This document shows, piece after piece, positions 54,755-64,000 of a stretch of 64,000 nucleotides of DNA. The stretch is from positions 2,857,001 to 2,921,000 of the forward strand of contig NZ_JACXXJ020000005.1 of NCBI RefSeq assembly GCF_014926405.1. Direction: 5' to 3'. A program made the translations under genes and the position numbers. The notes beneath the pieces were generated by a model that was not told the DNA's origin, ran no database searches, and was given only the letters and a program-made list of their open reading frames with translations. The DNA comes from Agrobacterium vitis. GTDB taxonomy: Bacteria > Pseudomonadota > Alphaproteobacteria > Rhizobiales > Rhizobiaceae. How positions within the stretch are numbered: position 1 is the stretch's first letter; each line of letters opens with the position of its first letter.

Positions 54755-56326
54755 GTGTCCATCCAGTTCCTGCCCTTGCTGGCACCCCTTGTCCTGCTTG
54801 CGAGCGCCGCCATCAGCTTTGTCCAAACACAGCAAAGGCCCCGATATAGCCCTCGGCTGGCGCAGGCCGCAGCGCTGCTGGCACTTGCAATCGCACTTGC
54901 CTCAGTCATCGTGCTGATCCTGCTTGGCCCCGGCAGCAGTCGGTTGATCGGTTTTGCAAGGGCGGGTCTATCGGTTCGGCTGGATGCCATCAGCGCCACC
55001 ATGCTGGTTCTGGTGACATTCATCGGCTGGGTGGTCACACGCTATGCCGCCACCTATCTGGATGGCGAGGACCGGCAGGGGCCGTTTACCGGCTGGCTCT
55101 GCGCCACACTTGCCTCGGTGCTGTTGCTGGTCACGGCAGGCAACCTGCTGCAACTGGTGCTCGCCTGGATCGCTACCAGCCTGTTTCTGCATAAATTGCT
55201 GCTGTTTTATCCAGGGCGGGTGGCGGCCCAGCGCGCCGCACGCAAGAAATTCATCACCGCCCGCCTCGGCGATGCAGCGCTGGCCGGTGCGGCCGCTTTG
55301 CTGGCAATGGCGTATGGAACCGCCGATATCGGCGCAATCCTCAATGCGGCCCGTGCCGAATATGACGCAGGACAGAGCGGAGGCCTTGTTCTTGCCGCAG
55401 CAAGCCTGCTGGCGCTGGCAGCCGCGCTTAAATCCGCACAGTTTCCCACCCATGGCTGGCTGACCGAGGTGATGGAAACACCAACCCCTGTTTCCGCACT
55501 TTTGCATGCGGGGGTGATCAATGCCGGTGGCTTTCTGCTGATCCGTTTTGCCGATATCATGCTGCTTGCCCCCGGCGTGCTGGCGGCGCTGGTCATACTG
55601 GGCGGCTTCACGGCCCTGTTCGGCAGTCTGGTGATGCTGACCCAACCAGCGGTCAAAACCTCGCTCGCCTGGTCTACCGTGGCGCAGATGGGCTTCATGA
55701 TCTTCGAATGCGGCCTGGGGCTGTTTGCGCTGGCCCTGCTGCATATCGTGGCGCATTCACTCTACAAAGCCCATTCCTTTCTCGCCTCTGGTGGTGCGGT
55801 GGAACGGGTCGCAGCACTGCCCCGGCCCGGCCCCGTAGCCGTACCCGATGCGGGCGCGGTCGGGCGAGCTTTTCTGTCGGCCCTTGCCATCTACTGTGTC
55901 GTGGGCTTGTGTTTCGGGTTGACGCATAAATCGCCACAAGCCATTGCGCTTGGAGCCATCCTGATTTTCGGTGTCGCCTATATGCTCGCCCAAGGCTTTG
56001 CCGATGCTGCCCCCAAGGCATTGACCCGGCGCACGGCGATCTATGCCATCACCACTTCGATCGGCTATTTCGCCCTGCAAATGGCTGCGACCCTGATGAC
56101 ATCAGGGGTCTTGCCCCCCACGCCTACGCCGGAACCGCTGGAATGGGCGCTGATCATGCTGGCCGTCGTCAGCTTCGGCCTGGTCGCCGTTGTACAGGCC
56201 ATGTTCCCGCTCTGGGCCTATCATCCGGCAGCGGCGGGCCTGCGCGTCCATCTTTCCAACGGTTTCTACGTCAATGCCATCTTCGACCGTCTGGTCGGCG
56301 GCTGGTCGATCCGCAGCCTGTCTTGA
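54755..56326 (+). CDS. dabB: DabB: NADH-dehydrogenase-subunit-5-like membrane protein of the DAB carbon-accumulation system
   Basis: A 523-residue polytopic protein of the proton-pumping antiporter (NuoL/MrpA) family with at least 12 hydrophobic segments and the conserved [35 protein letters not shown] core and [14 protein letters not shown]. In DAB systems it couples ion flux to CO2 hydration by DabA. The GTG at 54755 is chosen because AAGGGAA lies 7 bp upstream; an upstream GTG at 54716 is less likely. dabA follows after 19 bp. Confidence 0.9.
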   Translation: MSIQFLPLLAPLVLLASAAISFVQTQQRPRYSPRLAQAAALLALAIALASVIVLILLGPGSSRLIGFARAGLSVRLDAISATMLVLVTFIGWVVTRYAATYLDGEDRQGPFTGWLCATLASVLLLVTAGNLLQLVLAWIATSLFLHKLLLFYPGRVAAQRAARKKFITARLGDAALAGAAALLAMAYGTADIGAILNAARAEYDAGQSGGLVLAAASLLALAAALKSAQFPTHGWLTEVMETPTPVSALLHAGVINAGGFLLIRFADIMLLAPGVLAALVILGGFTALFGSLVMLTQPAVKTSLAWSTVAQMGFMIFECGLGLFALALLHIVAHSLYKAHSFLASGGAVERVAALPRPGPVAVPDAGAVGRAFLSALAIYCVVGLCFGLTHKSPQAIALGAILIFGVAYMLAQGFADAAPKALTRRTAIYAITTSIGYFALQMAATLMTSGVLPPTPTPEPLEWALIMLAVVSFGLVAVVQAMFPLWAYHPAAAGLRVHLSNGFYVNAIFDRLVGGWSIRSLS

Positions 56327-56345
56327 TGAAATCGGAGTTTTGACC

Positions 56346-58784
56346 ATGTTGCATAGCCCTATCCCAATCAAAGCCGATCCGATGATCTTCGAGACGGCGG
56401 CAGACCGTGCCGCACGGGCCATTCCTCCCGTCTGGCCGTTGATGTCGAGTGTCGCCGTCAATCCTTTTCTGGGGCAAGCGGGTGAAACCCTTGCCAAGGC
56501 AGGTGCCCGGCTGGCGCGGGTGGCGGGCATCGCCATCACCATGCCGCGCCACTGGTACCAGCAGAAAATTGACACGGGTGAGATTTCCGATGCGGATCTG
56601 CTCGCGGCCTTGGCCTGCGCGCCTGCCGATCTGCGGCCAACCGATCTCGCTGCCCTGAAGGCCGCCGCCGCTCTCAACCCGCCAAGACCACAGGCACTGG
56701 CCTCGGTGGCGGATCTAGCGGCGCAGGCCTCAGGGGTGGATTGGCCGGGTCTGCTGACCGAGCGGCTTGGTGCCTGGATGGCGGGCTATTTCGATGAGGG
56801 TCAGGCGCTTTGGGCCGCGCCACGCGGCAAGAGCGCCTATGGTGCCTGGCGGGCCGTGGCAACCCATGACCTGACGCCGGAAATCGCCGGTCTGCGCGGT
56901 TTTGCACGGCATGTCTCAGAGGCACCTGAAACAGCAATGGCGGTTATCGCCCGTGTCTGCATCCGTCTCGGTCTGCCTGTCGAGGCGCTGGAGACCTATT
57001 TTCACCAGATGCTGATGTCATTGGGTGGCTGGGGGCAATATGCACGCTACAAGCTCTGGCAGGCGGAACTGGCCGGTGGATCCGACCAAACGATCACGGA
57101 CCTTCTGGCAATCCGCCTGATCTGGGAAGAGGCGCTGTTTCTGCGCTATGGCGACCAAATCGACGAAGCCTGGGCGCATGTGCGGGTTGCCCATGCGGCA
57201 CCGGTCGTGGCGACGCCAGATCTGGTGATCGACGCCATCCTTCAAGATGCCGCCGAACGCGCAGCACAGCGGGAACTGGCGCGGACTCTTATACAGGCGC
57301 AGGCAAAAACCGCCCCGCAGATCCACGAGACCCGGCCTCTGGTTCAGGCCGCCTTCTGTATCGATGTGCGCTCCGAAGTGTTTCGCCGTGCGCTTGAGAG
57401 CCTCAATCCACAGATCCAGACGCTCGGCTTTGCAGGCTTTTTCGGTCTGGCCGCGTCGCATCGCCGTTTCGCCTCCGATGTCGCGGAATCGCGGTTTCCG
57501 GTCCTGCTCAATCCTGCACTCAAATCCCGCGCTGGCGGGCCTTACAGGGCAGAGGATGCCGAGCCGCAGCGGGTCAAGGCCCGGGCAAAGCGGGCCTGGG
57601 GCCGGTTCAAGCTGGCGGCTGTCTCTTCCTTCGCTTTCGTCGAGGCGACGGGGCCGATCTATGTCGGCAAGCTGCTGAGTGATGCACTCGGCCTCCCCCA
57701 CGCTTCAGCCCCGAATGACCCCGCACCACAACTCGATCCGGCGCTCGATCTGGCGAGCCGGGTCAAGGCAGCCGGGGCGGTGCTACGCGCCATGTCGCTG
57801 ACCACGGGCTTTGCACGGCTGGTGCTTCTGGCGGGACATGGCGCCAATACTGTCAACAATCCCCATGCCAGCGGCCTGCATTGCGGCGCCTGCGGCGGCT
57901 ATTCGGGCGAGGTCAATGCCCGTCTGCTGGCGGCCTTGCTGAATGACCCTGAGGTCCGGGCCGGACTGACCGAGATCGGTATCGAGATCCCGCAGGATAC
58001 ACTGTTCCTGGCGGCCCTGCATGATACGACCACCGACCGGGTGATGCTCTATGCGGATGATCATCCCTGCCAAACCCATGAGGCCGATATCGCACAGGCC
58101 AGAACCTGGCTTGCCGATGCAGGCAGGCTTGCAAGGGGCGAGCGCGCGCTTCGCCTGCCGCGCGCAGCAGATGAGGCCTCCCTCTCAAAACGCAGCAGCG
58201 ACTGGTCAGAGACCCGGCCCGAATGGGCGCTGGCCGGCTGCCGGGCCTTTATCGCCGCCCCCAGATCACGCACCGCCACTAAAAACCTCGAAGGACGAGC
58301 CTTCCTGCATGATTATGATTGGACACAGGACAAGAGCTTCAGCACGTTGGAGCTGATCCTGACCGCTCCGGTCATCGTTGCAAGCTGGATCAGCCTGCAA
58401 TATTACGGCTCAACCGTGGCACCTGAGGCTTTCGGTGGTGGCAACAAGCTTCTGCACAATGTGACGGGTGGTATCGGCGTGGTGGAAGGCAATGGCGGGC
58501 TTTTGCGGGCCGGTCTTCCCTGGCAATCGGTCCATGACGGGCAGAATTATATGCACGAACCGCTGCGCCTGTCGGTCTGCCTTGAGGCACCCGTCGCGGC
58601 AATCAGTGAGGTACTGGGCCGCCATGATGGGGTGCGCACCCTGTTTGACAATGGCTGGCTACATCTTTTTACCCTCAATGAGGAGGGCAGCATAGCCTGG
58701 CGATACAATGGCGGTCTGCAATGGGTGCCGATGGATGACACAGAGGACGTCGAACAGAGGTCAAAGCTCAAGGTTGCCGTGTAA
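56346..58784 (+). CDS. dabA: DabA: DUF2309 vectorial carbonic anhydrase-like subunit
   Basis: An 812-residue soluble or membrane-associated DUF2309 protein. The four zinc-site residues known from Halothiobacillus DabA (C351, D353, H524, C539) have clear equivalents here: C338 and D340 in FCIDVRSE, H498 in [11 protein letters not shown] and C513 in [11 protein letters not shown], with the same 15-residue H-to-C spacing. DabA hydrates CO2 in a direction driven by DabB. Length is near the family norm. The gene is 19 bp downstream of dabB with a CGGAG ribosome binding site. Confidence 0.92.
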   Translation: MLHSPIPIKADPMIFETAADRAARAIPPVWPLMSSVAVNPFLGQAGETLAKAGARLARVAGIAITMPRHWYQQKIDTGEISDADLLAALACAPADLRPTDLAALKAAAALNPPRPQALASVADLAAQASGVDWPGLLTERLGAWMAGYFDEGQALWAAPRGKSAYGAWRAVATHDLTPEIAGLRGFARHVSEAPETAMAVIARVCIRLGLPVEALETYFHQMLMSLGGWGQYARYKLWQAELAGGSDQTITDLLAIRLIWEEALFLRYGDQIDEAWAHVRVAHAAPVVATPDLVIDAILQDAAERAAQRELARTLIQAQAKTAPQIHETRPLVQAAFCIDVRSEVFRRALESLNPQIQTLGFAGFFGLAASHRRFASDVAESRFPVLLNPALKSRAGGPYRAEDAEPQRVKARAKRAWGRFKLAAVSSFAFVEATGPIYVGKLLSDALGLPHASAPNDPAPQLDPALDLASRVKAAGAVLRAMSLTTGFARLVLLAGHGANTVNNPHASGLHCGACGGYSGEVNARLLAALLNDPEVRAGLTEIGIEIPQDTLFLAALHDTTTDRVMLYADDHPCQTHEADIAQARTWLADAGRLARGERALRLPRAADEASLSKRSSDWSETRPEWALAGCRAFIAAPRSRTATKNLEGRAFLHDYDWTQDKSFSTLELILTAPVIVASWISLQYYGSTVAPEAFGGGNKLLHNVTGGIGVVEGNGGLLRAGLPWQSVHDGQNYMHEPLRLSVCLEAPVAAISEVLGRHDGVRTLFDNGWLHLFTLNEEGSIAWRYNGGLQWVPMDDTEDVEQRSKLKVAV

Positions 58785-58991
58785 TCGGGACTGGCGGCTG
58801 AAACAGGAATTCAATGAGCGCGGTCTGGGGTGGGCATCCCGTCGGTGATGATCCCAATCTGGCATCACAATTATGCCCATCACATCTGCGTATTTCCTAT
58901 TTAAGGAATATTTTTAACGGCTATTTCACAGTGATTGTGCTTTCGTCATGACTGGCAAACGGGGTTGACCGTAGCCGGGGAGATCGACAGC

Positions 58992-60560
58992 GTGAAGATG
59001 GCATCTATATTTCGAAACAAGCCAATAAAAGACGGCGCTATATTGCTGAGCGTCGGGGCTGCGATATGGGCCATTGCTATCCAATTCGACTTCCATGAGC
59101 ATCTCGATGCCTTCCTGCATCGCAATGAAGCCTGGCAACTCGATGAATTTTTCAACGTCGTGACGATTACCGGACTGCTCAGTCTGATCTTCGCCGCGAG
59201 GCGCATTGGCGAGCTGAAAGCAGAGATCCGGCTGAGAAACGCCGCCGAAAACAATATGGACTGGCTGGCCCATCACGACGCCCTGACCGGGCTGCCCAAT
59301 CGTCGGGCCCTGTCCGATCGGCAGGCTGAGATGGAAGCCTTGCAGGATGGACGCCACTGGGTGATCTACTCCATAGATCTCGACGGGTTCAAGAAGGTCA
59401 ACGACCTCGTGGGCCATCAGGGCGGCGACCTGCTTTTGCGGGAAGTGGCGCAGCGCTTAACGCATGCCTTGCCCAATGCCGATGTCTATCGGATGGGCGG
59501 CGATGAATTCCTGTTGGTCAGCCCTCGCCCGGCGAATATGGATTATCGCCATGCGGGCCAGCATATCGCCAGGCTTTTGTGCAATCCTTACGATATTGGC
59601 GGCATGACCAGCGAAATCGGTGCCAGTGTTGGTTTTGCGCTGTTTCCGGAAGACAGCGACGACTTCAAGGATGCCACGCACTGCGCCGATGTGGCGATGT
59701 ATGTCGCCAAGAAAGCCGGGCAGAACAGCGTCTATGGCTTCGAGCGAATCATGGAAGACCGGGTCATGCGGCGGGCCGAAACCGAAATGGCGCTGAAGCG
59801 TGCGATCCGTGACAACCTGATCGTTCCCTATTATCAACCTTTGATCGACCTCAAGTCCGGTGAATTGCGTGGATTCGAGGCGTTGGCACGATGGAAAACC
59901 GGCCCTAACCACTATGTTCCCCCCAGTGATTTCATCGAATTGGCGGAAACTGCCGGGCTGATTGTCGAGCTGTCGGATAGTCTGTTTCGCCAGGCTTGTC
60001 TTGACGCGCTGCAATGGCCCGACACTGTACGGCTGGCCTTCAACATCTCGCCAACGCAATTCATCGACCGCCAGTTGAGCCTGCGGATCATGTCGATCCT
60101 GATGGAGACAGGATTTCCACCCAGCCGACTGGAGATCGAGATCACCGAGACAGCGCTGGTGCATGATATCGAACTGGCAACCCAGATCCTGGCGGATCTC
60201 CGGCAGAGCGGCATTCGGATTGCCTTGGACGATTTTGGCACGGGCTATTCCAGCCTGTCGCAATTGTCGAAATTCACCTTCGACAAGATCAAGATCGATC
60301 GGAGTTTTGTCATGAGCTACGATGTTGACAAAAAACAGGAAGATATCATGCGCGCCATTCTGGGCCTCGGCCAGGGTCTTGGCATTGCCACTACCGCCGA
60401 GGGTATCGAGGACGAGAACCAGTTGGCATTTCTGAAAAGCATCGGCTGCGATTTCGGCCAGGGCTTTTTGTTCAGCAAGGCGCTGCCAGCAGAAGAGGCG
60501 CTCTCATTAACGACCAAGGATGCCACAATAAAGCCAGATTCGGCAACCGTGGCACGATAG
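58992..60560 (+). CDS. GGDEF-EAL cyclic-di-GMP signalling protein
   Basis: A protein of about 522 residues. Two N-terminal TM helices (about 13-30 and 55-72) precede a GGDEF domain whose motif GGDEF is at 169-173, intact and preceded by RM, then an EAL domain with EAL at 296-298. Further EAL residues are visible: NISPTQF, EITETAL, DDFGTGYSSL with the metal-binding DD, and KIDRSFV. Both diguanylate cyclase and phosphodiesterase activities are possible. GTG at 58992 follows GGGGAG at 9-bp spacing and is preferred to ATG at 58998. Confidence 0.9.
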   Translation: MKMASIFRNKPIKDGAILLSVGAAIWAIAIQFDFHEHLDAFLHRNEAWQLDEFFNVVTITGLLSLIFAARRIGELKAEIRLRNAAENNMDWLAHHDALTGLPNRRALSDRQAEMEALQDGRHWVIYSIDLDGFKKVNDLVGHQGGDLLLREVAQRLTHALPNADVYRMGGDEFLLVSPRPANMDYRHAGQHIARLLCNPYDIGGMTSEIGASVGFALFPEDSDDFKDATHCADVAMYVAKKAGQNSVYGFERIMEDRVMRRAETEMALKRAIRDNLIVPYYQPLIDLKSGELRGFEALARWKTGPNHYVPPSDFIELAETAGLIVELSDSLFRQACLDALQWPDTVRLAFNISPTQFIDRQLSLRIMSILMETGFPPSRLEIEITETALVHDIELATQILADLRQSGIRIALDDFGTGYSSLSQLSKFTFDKIKIDRSFVMSYDVDKKQEDIMRAILGLGQGLGIATTAEGIEDENQLAFLKSIGCDFGQGFLFSKALPAEEALSLTTKDATIKPDSATVAR

Positions 60561-60575
60561 AAACTGAGCTCGATA

Positions 60576-60599
60576 GCCGGCGGGGCCATTCAGGCCGGC
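60576..60599 (+). terminator. Candidate terminator after the GGDEF-EAL gene
   Basis: GCCGGC at 60576-60581 and 60594-60599 can pair around 12 nt and are followed by AATTTTATC. Confidence 0.4.
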
Positions 60600-60671
60600 A
60601 ATTTTATCTTTCCTGAACGCCAAAATTCGCTAAGAGCTTATCGTAATATCAATGGACGGATTCAGCCTCCC

Positions 60672-61664
60672 ATGACGCAATTTGACGTGCTCACCATCGG
60701 CAACGCTATCGTTGACATCATCTCCCGCTGTGAGGATCAGTTCCTGGAAGAAAACGGCATCGTCAAAGGCGCCATGAACCTGATCGATGCGGAGCGCGCC
60801 ACACGGCTCTACAGCTTGATGGGGCCAGCCATCGAGGCCTCCGGCGGCAGTGCGGGCAATACGGCGGCAGGCATTGCGAGTTTTGGCGGCAAGGCGGCCT
60901 ATTTCGGCAAGGTAGCCGAAGACGAATTGGGTGAAATTTTCGCCCATGACATTCGCGCCCAGGGCGTTCATTACCAGACCACGGCCAAGGGCCAGCATCC
61001 GCCAACCGCTCGCTGCATGATTTTCGTCACCGAAGACGGCGAGCGCTCGATGAACACCTATCTCGGCGCTTGCGTGGAGTTCGGTCCTGAAGATGTCGAG
61101 CCGGAGGTGGTGAAACAGGCCAAGGTCACCTATTTCGAAGGCTATCTCTGGGACCCGCCGCGTGCCAAGCAGGCGATTGTCGATTGCGCCCGCATTGCCC
61201 ATGAGCATGGACGGGAGATGTCGATGACCCTGTCCGACAGTTTCTGCGTGCATCGCTACCGCGCCGAATTCCTCGACCTGATGCGCTCAGGCACCGTCGA
61301 CATCGTGTTTGCCAATCGGCAGGAAGCGCTTGCCCTCTATGAGACGGAGGATTTCGACGCAGCGCTAGAGCAGATCGCCAAGGATTGCAAACTGGCCGCC
61401 GTGACCATGAGCGAAGAGGGAGCGATGATCGTCCGCGGCAGCGAGCGCATCCATGTGCCTGCCACCACCATCGCCGAACTGGTCGACACGACCGGTGCTG
61501 GCGATCTGTTCGCCTCCGGTTTTCTCTACGGCTATACGCAGGGGCGATCTCTGGAAGAGTGTGGCAAGCTCGGTTGCCTGGCAGCCGGTCTGGTCATCCA
61601 GCAGATGGGACCGCGACCGCTGGCCTCGCTGCAAGAAGCAGCCGCCGAAGCAGGGCTTATTTAA
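60672..61664 (+). CDS. PfkB-family carbohydrate kinase (adenosine kinase-like)
   Basis: A 330-residue ribokinase-fold kinase. The N-terminal VLTIGNAIVDIISRC, GGSAGNTAAGIASFGGKAAYFGKVAED and the C-terminal DTTGAGDLFASGFLYGY, with the catalytic Asp in GAGD, are the PfkB signatures. The overall pattern and the long LGACVEFGPEDV segment resemble the adenosine-kinase branch found in alphaproteobacteria, but ribose or other nucleosides remain possible. Its stop lies inside the first unit of a tandem repeat and converges on an SH3 gene 60 bp away. Confidence 0.92.
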   Translation: MTQFDVLTIGNAIVDIISRCEDQFLEENGIVKGAMNLIDAERATRLYSLMGPAIEASGGSAGNTAAGIASFGGKAAYFGKVAEDELGEIFAHDIRAQGVHYQTTAKGQHPPTARCMIFVTEDGERSMNTYLGACVEFGPEDVEPEVVKQAKVTYFEGYLWDPPRAKQAIVDCARIAHEHGREMSMTLSDSFCVHRYRAEFLDLMRSGTVDIVFANRQEALALYETEDFDAALEQIAKDCKLAAVTMSEEGAMIVRGSERIHVPATTIAELVDTTGAGDLFASGFLYGYTQGRSLEECGKLGCLAAGLVIQQMGPRPLASLQEAAAEAGLI

Positions 61665-61741
61665 AAGGCCCGCTTATGGGAAGCCTTACGTTATCTAGAG
61701 GCTCCCCTTATTTGAAGGCTTCTCTTACTTGAAGGCCTCTC
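61657..61741. repeat. Degenerate 5 x 17 bp tandem repeat bridging two stop codons
   Basis: Five consecutive 17-bp units start at 61657, 61674, 61691, 61708 and 61725, with approximate consensus TTATTTGAAGGCCTCTC. Unit 1 holds the TAA stop (61662-61664) of the PfkB gene and unit 5 begins with TTA, the minus-strand TAA stop (61725-61727) of the SH3 gene. Units 4 and 5 are the most alike (3 differences in 17). The AAGGCCTT-like cores can pair between units, so the array may also act as terminator. Confidence 0.75.
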
Positions 61742-62264
61742 CGGGATAGGCGCCCCAGACTTCCCCCTGGGCGACCCATCCTTTGGTGCCGTCCACTTCG
61801 GCGCGGCACCAATTGCCATTGCATTCCAGCAGCTTCATCAGCACGCCGGGTTGAAGCTTGGCGACCACGCCCGCCCCGGCCTGCCCATCGCGGCGCATAT
61901 TGACATAGATATCGTCGCCCTTGCCCTTCATCCACGGTGCTGCAAGCGCACTGCGTTCGCCGGACAGCAATGTCTGGTTCACCCAGCCTTCGGTGCCATC
62001 GGCGTCGCGAATGCGCCGCCAATTGTCATATTCCTGAATGATTTCAACCGGCAATCCTGACCGTGTATACATCCAGGACGTGGCATAATCCGTGCTGGGG
62101 CCAATGCGCAGATTGACCCTTGCCGATTTCAACGTCACGAAACGCGGCAGAGGCAGACCGCTCATGCCCTTGGTTGGACCTTGCGCGACGGCGGCGCCTG
62201 CCCATATGACACAGAGAGCGGCGATGAAAGGAATGAGACAGGAGCGTTTGAACCCGTTGGGCAT
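61725..62264 (-). CDS. Secreted protein with two bacterial SH3 domains
   Basis: A 179-residue exported protein with signal peptide FKRSCLIPFIAALCVIWAGAAVA. Two SH3b-type repeats follow: VTLKSARVNLRIGPSTDYATSW...GWVNQTLL and the DDIYVNMRRDGQAGAGVVAKLQPG...GWVAQGEVWGAYPGEA copy. SH3b domains often bind cell-wall peptides. The ATG at 62264 has GGAAA upstream; the frame is open much further in but without signal peptide. The last codon lies in a 17-bp tandem repeat array. Confidence 0.88.
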   Translation of the reverse strand: MPNGFKRSCLIPFIAALCVIWAGAAVAQGPTKGMSGLPLPRFVTLKSARVNLRIGPSTDYATSWMYTRSGLPVEIIQEYDNWRRIRDADGTEGWVNQTLLSGERSALAAPWMKGKGDDIYVNMRRDGQAGAGVVAKLQPGVLMKLLECNGNWCRAEVDGTKGWVAQGEVWGAYPGEAFK

Positions 62265-62552
62265 GGCATTTCCGTTGATCGATCGATAAAACGAAACCCG
62301 AAGCCCCCGCCAGCGGTTCCGTCGCTTGTATGTGATCCTTAACGGCGAAGATATAATTGTCTTCCCGAACAGGTTTGATAGAAATAAGCCGGACTGCGCA
62401 ATATCTCTCTCGACCATAATGGCTCGAGAATAATAGTGCGGAGCTGGCGAAACCTCTTGAAACATCCGTCCCGCGCCAGCGACGCGCGACGACTGGCCGG
62501 AATCATCGCCTGTGTTGGTTAAGGACCTGTTTACAAAGCATCGAAAGTCTTC
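62265..62552. other. Divergent promoter region between the SH3 gene and the hydroxyacid dehydrogenase
   Basis: No gene is seen. An imperfect palindrome TCTCGA-CCAT...ATGG-CTCGAGA lies near 62413-62434 with a 1-nt bulge and could be an operator for either divergent gene. Confidence 0.35.
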
Positions 62553-63557
62553 ATGACCCAGCGGAAAAAGACCAAGGTTTACATCACGCGCAAACTGCCG
62601 GACGCAGTGGAAACCCGCATGCGGGAATTGTTCGAGGCAGAGTTGAACATTGACGACACGCCGCGCAGCCGGGACGCCCTGATGGATGCGGTGAAAACCT
62701 GTGATGTTCTGGTGCCGACCGTGACCGACCGAATCGATGCCGGATTGATCGAGGCGGCTGGCCCGCAACTGAAACTGATTGCCAGTTTTTCCAACGGCAC
62801 CGACCATATCGATGTCGATGCCGCGGCCCGCAAGGGCATTACCGTGACCAATACGCCGAATGTGCTGAGCGAAGATACCGCCGACATGACCATGGCGCTG
62901 ATTCTCGCCGGCCCACGGCGCCTGGCGGAAGGCTCGCGCATTCTGACCGACCAGCCCGGCGAATGGGCCGGATGGTCGCCGACCTGGATGCTGGGACGGC
63001 GGATCTGGGGCAAGCGGATCGGCATTGTCGGCATGGGCCGGATCGGCACCGCGGTCGCCAGGCGGGCCAAGGCGTTCGGACTTGCTATCCACTATCACAA
63101 CCGCAAACGGGTCAGCCCGCAGACGGAAGATGAGCTGGAGGCAACCTATTGGGACAGTCTGGACCAGATGCTGGCGCGGGTCGACATCGTCTCGGTCAAT
63201 TGTCCATCCACACCGGCCACCTACCATCTGCTTTCGGCCCGGCGCTTGGCGCTGATGCAACCAACCAGCTATATCGTCAATACCGCCCGGGGCGGCATTA
63301 TCGACGAGAGTGCCCTCATTCAATGCATCCGTGACGGCAAGATCGCGGGCGCAGGTCTGGATGTGTTCGAGAATGAACCGGCGGTCAATCCGAAGCTGCT
63401 GAAGCTGGCGGAAGACGGCAAGGTCGTGTTGCTGCCGCATATGGGATCGGCGACGATTGAAGGCCGGATCGATATGGGTGACAAGGTGATCATCAATATC
63501 CGCACCTATTTCGATGGCCACAGGCCACCGAACCGGGTTTTGCCGGGGCGCGACTGA
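62553..63557 (+). CDS. D-2-hydroxyacid dehydrogenase
   Basis: A 334-residue NAD(P)-dependent dehydrogenase of the D-isomer-specific family. The GMGRIGTAVARRA Rossmann loop, the catalytic Arg in VNTARGGIID, Glu in GLDVFENEP and His in LLPHMGSAT form the conserved R-E-H set. The most similar known enzymes reduce glyoxylate or hydroxypyruvate, but the substrate cannot be read. The window leaves 79 bp to the next gene, with a strong terminator in between. Confidence 0.92.
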   Translation: MTQRKKTKVYITRKLPDAVETRMRELFEAELNIDDTPRSRDALMDAVKTCDVLVPTVTDRIDAGLIEAAGPQLKLIASFSNGTDHIDVDAAARKGITVTNTPNVLSEDTADMTMALILAGPRRLAEGSRILTDQPGEWAGWSPTWMLGRRIWGKRIGIVGMGRIGTAVARRAKAFGLAIHYHNRKRVSPQTEDELEATYWDSLDQMLARVDIVSVNCPSTPATYHLLSARRLALMQPTSYIVNTARGGIIDESALIQCIRDGKIAGAGLDVFENEPAVNPKLLKLAEDGKVVLLPHMGSATIEGRIDMGDKVIINIRTYFDGHRPPNRVLPGRD

Positions 63558-63600
63558 TCACAGATGCTTTCATAAAAGGCTTGAGATAGTCGAAACCGAA

Positions 63601-63633
63601 ATACGAACAGCCATGTTCAATGGCTGTTCGTAT
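63601..63633. terminator. Bidirectional terminator between the dehydrogenase and the GNAT gene
   Basis: Perfect 14-bp arms ATACGAACAGCCAT and ATGGCTGTTCGTAT enclose GTTCA. It sits between two convergent genes. T-runs are weak, so the very stable stem is the main argument. Confidence 0.75.
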
Positions 63634-63636
63634 CAA

Positions 63637-64000
63637 TCAGACGAGTGGCTTTTCCATCAGAACGAACGTCGCCCGGTCATAACCGGGATGGCTTTTTTCC
63701 CCGACAACATGGAAGCCCCATTTTTCGAAGCGCTTGTGATTGTTATCAAGCTCGATACGGGTTTCCAATTGCAAGTGCCTGACACCACAGGCATGAGCAA
63801 CACCTTCTGCCGCTTTCAGCATGGCGCGGCCAATCCCTTGCCCTTGAAGGCCCGGAAGAACGGCGACTTTGCCGACATAGAGCCTGTCTGCCTCGCTCTG
63901 GCGGCAGAACAGACAGCCGACCAGCTTGCCATCGATCAGGGCGGCATAACCGATTTCCTCATGCGCCTTGGCTTTCAGGGCTTCCGCCGTCAGCTTCAAC
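63637..64000 (-). CDS. GNAT family N-acetyltransferase (5' end cut by the window)
   Basis: The visible 120 residues carry the GNAT core: VGKVAVLPGLQGQGIGRAML is motif A with the acetyl-CoA pyrophosphate loop (Q-G-Q-G-I-G), then HLQLETRIELDNNHKRFEKWGF and a final strand. The only start-like codon in view (TTG at 63999) looks internal, so the gene very probably begins beyond 64000. Acceptor substrate unknown. Confidence 0.88.
   Translation of the reverse strand, partial: LKLTAEALKAKAHEEIGYAALIDGKLVGCLFCRQSEADRLYVGKVAVLPGLQGQGIGRAMLKAAEGVAHACGVRHLQLETRIELDNNHKRFEKWGFHVVGEKSHPGYDRATFVLMEKPLV

Noticed and set aside
61725..63521. A 598-codon minus-strand open frame
   Set aside because: Its upstream two-thirds lies antisense to the well-supported hydroxyacid dehydrogenase. 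Only the last 179 codons, starting with a signal peptide at 62264, form a real gene.

Overview
The window looks like chromosomal DNA of an alphaproteobacterium in the Rhizobiaceae, closest in style to Agrobacterium/Allorhizobium/Rhizobium. The signs are high GC, the gene set rpsT-mutM-ubiE-ubiB-coaBC-dut that sits beside dnaA in this family, a Sinorhizobium-type pmtA, and intergenic palindromes of the rhizobial mosaic (RIME) type. No rRNA, tRNA, insertion sequence, phage or CRISPR array was seen. Species-level assignment is inference.

Layout. 1-722 is gene-free and probably lies between rpsT and dnaA (off the left edge). 723-9000 holds rpsT and mutM (minus), ubiE-ubiB (plus), a phosphorelay cassette of three genes (CHASE3 histidine kinase, single-domain receiver, receiver-HisKA_2 kinase) directly behind ubiB, and coaBC. 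8993-22361 is a mixed block: a split chromate transporter, an MqsRA toxin-antitoxin pair, a class II glutamine amidotransferase, pirin, a DSP-type phosphatase, a GFA protein, thiD, trehalose synthesis (otsB-otsA), prfC, dut, two divergent LysE exporters and cysK. 22362-22748 is a dense nest of palindromic repeats. 22749-32008 holds comM, gshB, a secreted cupin, a glycerol-3-phosphate ABC importer (ugpBAEC) behind a PHO-box-like array, yraN and rsmI. 32307-45056 holds dnaN, pmtA, a histidine phosphatase, pyrF, a secreted beta-helix protein, DUF1330, an NDUFA9-like protein, a tiny secreted protein, uppP, a GST, queG, an SDR protein, rlpA and rsmB.

45173-50257 is a four-gene periplasmic cluster (imelysin, di-haem c-type DUF1111 protein, second imelysin, Tat-exported DUF1513) that probably serves iron acquisition by an undescribed route. 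It is followed by tspO, a thioesterase, an MTA/SAH nucleosidase and guaA. 53744-58784 is a LysR regulator divergent from dabB-dabA, an energy-coupled inorganic-carbon accumulation system that is notable in a heterotroph. 58992-64000 holds a GGDEF-EAL protein, a PfkB (adenosine-type) kinase, a secreted double-SH3 protein, a D-2-hydroxyacid dehydrogenase and a GNAT acetyltransferase cut by the window edge.

The most unusual DNA-level signals are a 5 x 17 bp degenerate tandem repeat that exactly bridges the stop codons of two convergent genes (61657-61741), a RIME-like element that supplies the last 13 codons of the LysR gene (53681-53784), two hairpins in 22362-22748 whose arms co-vary, three 11-bp-phased PHO-box heptamers upstream of ugpB, and four GANTC sites clustered upstream of the presumed dnaA.
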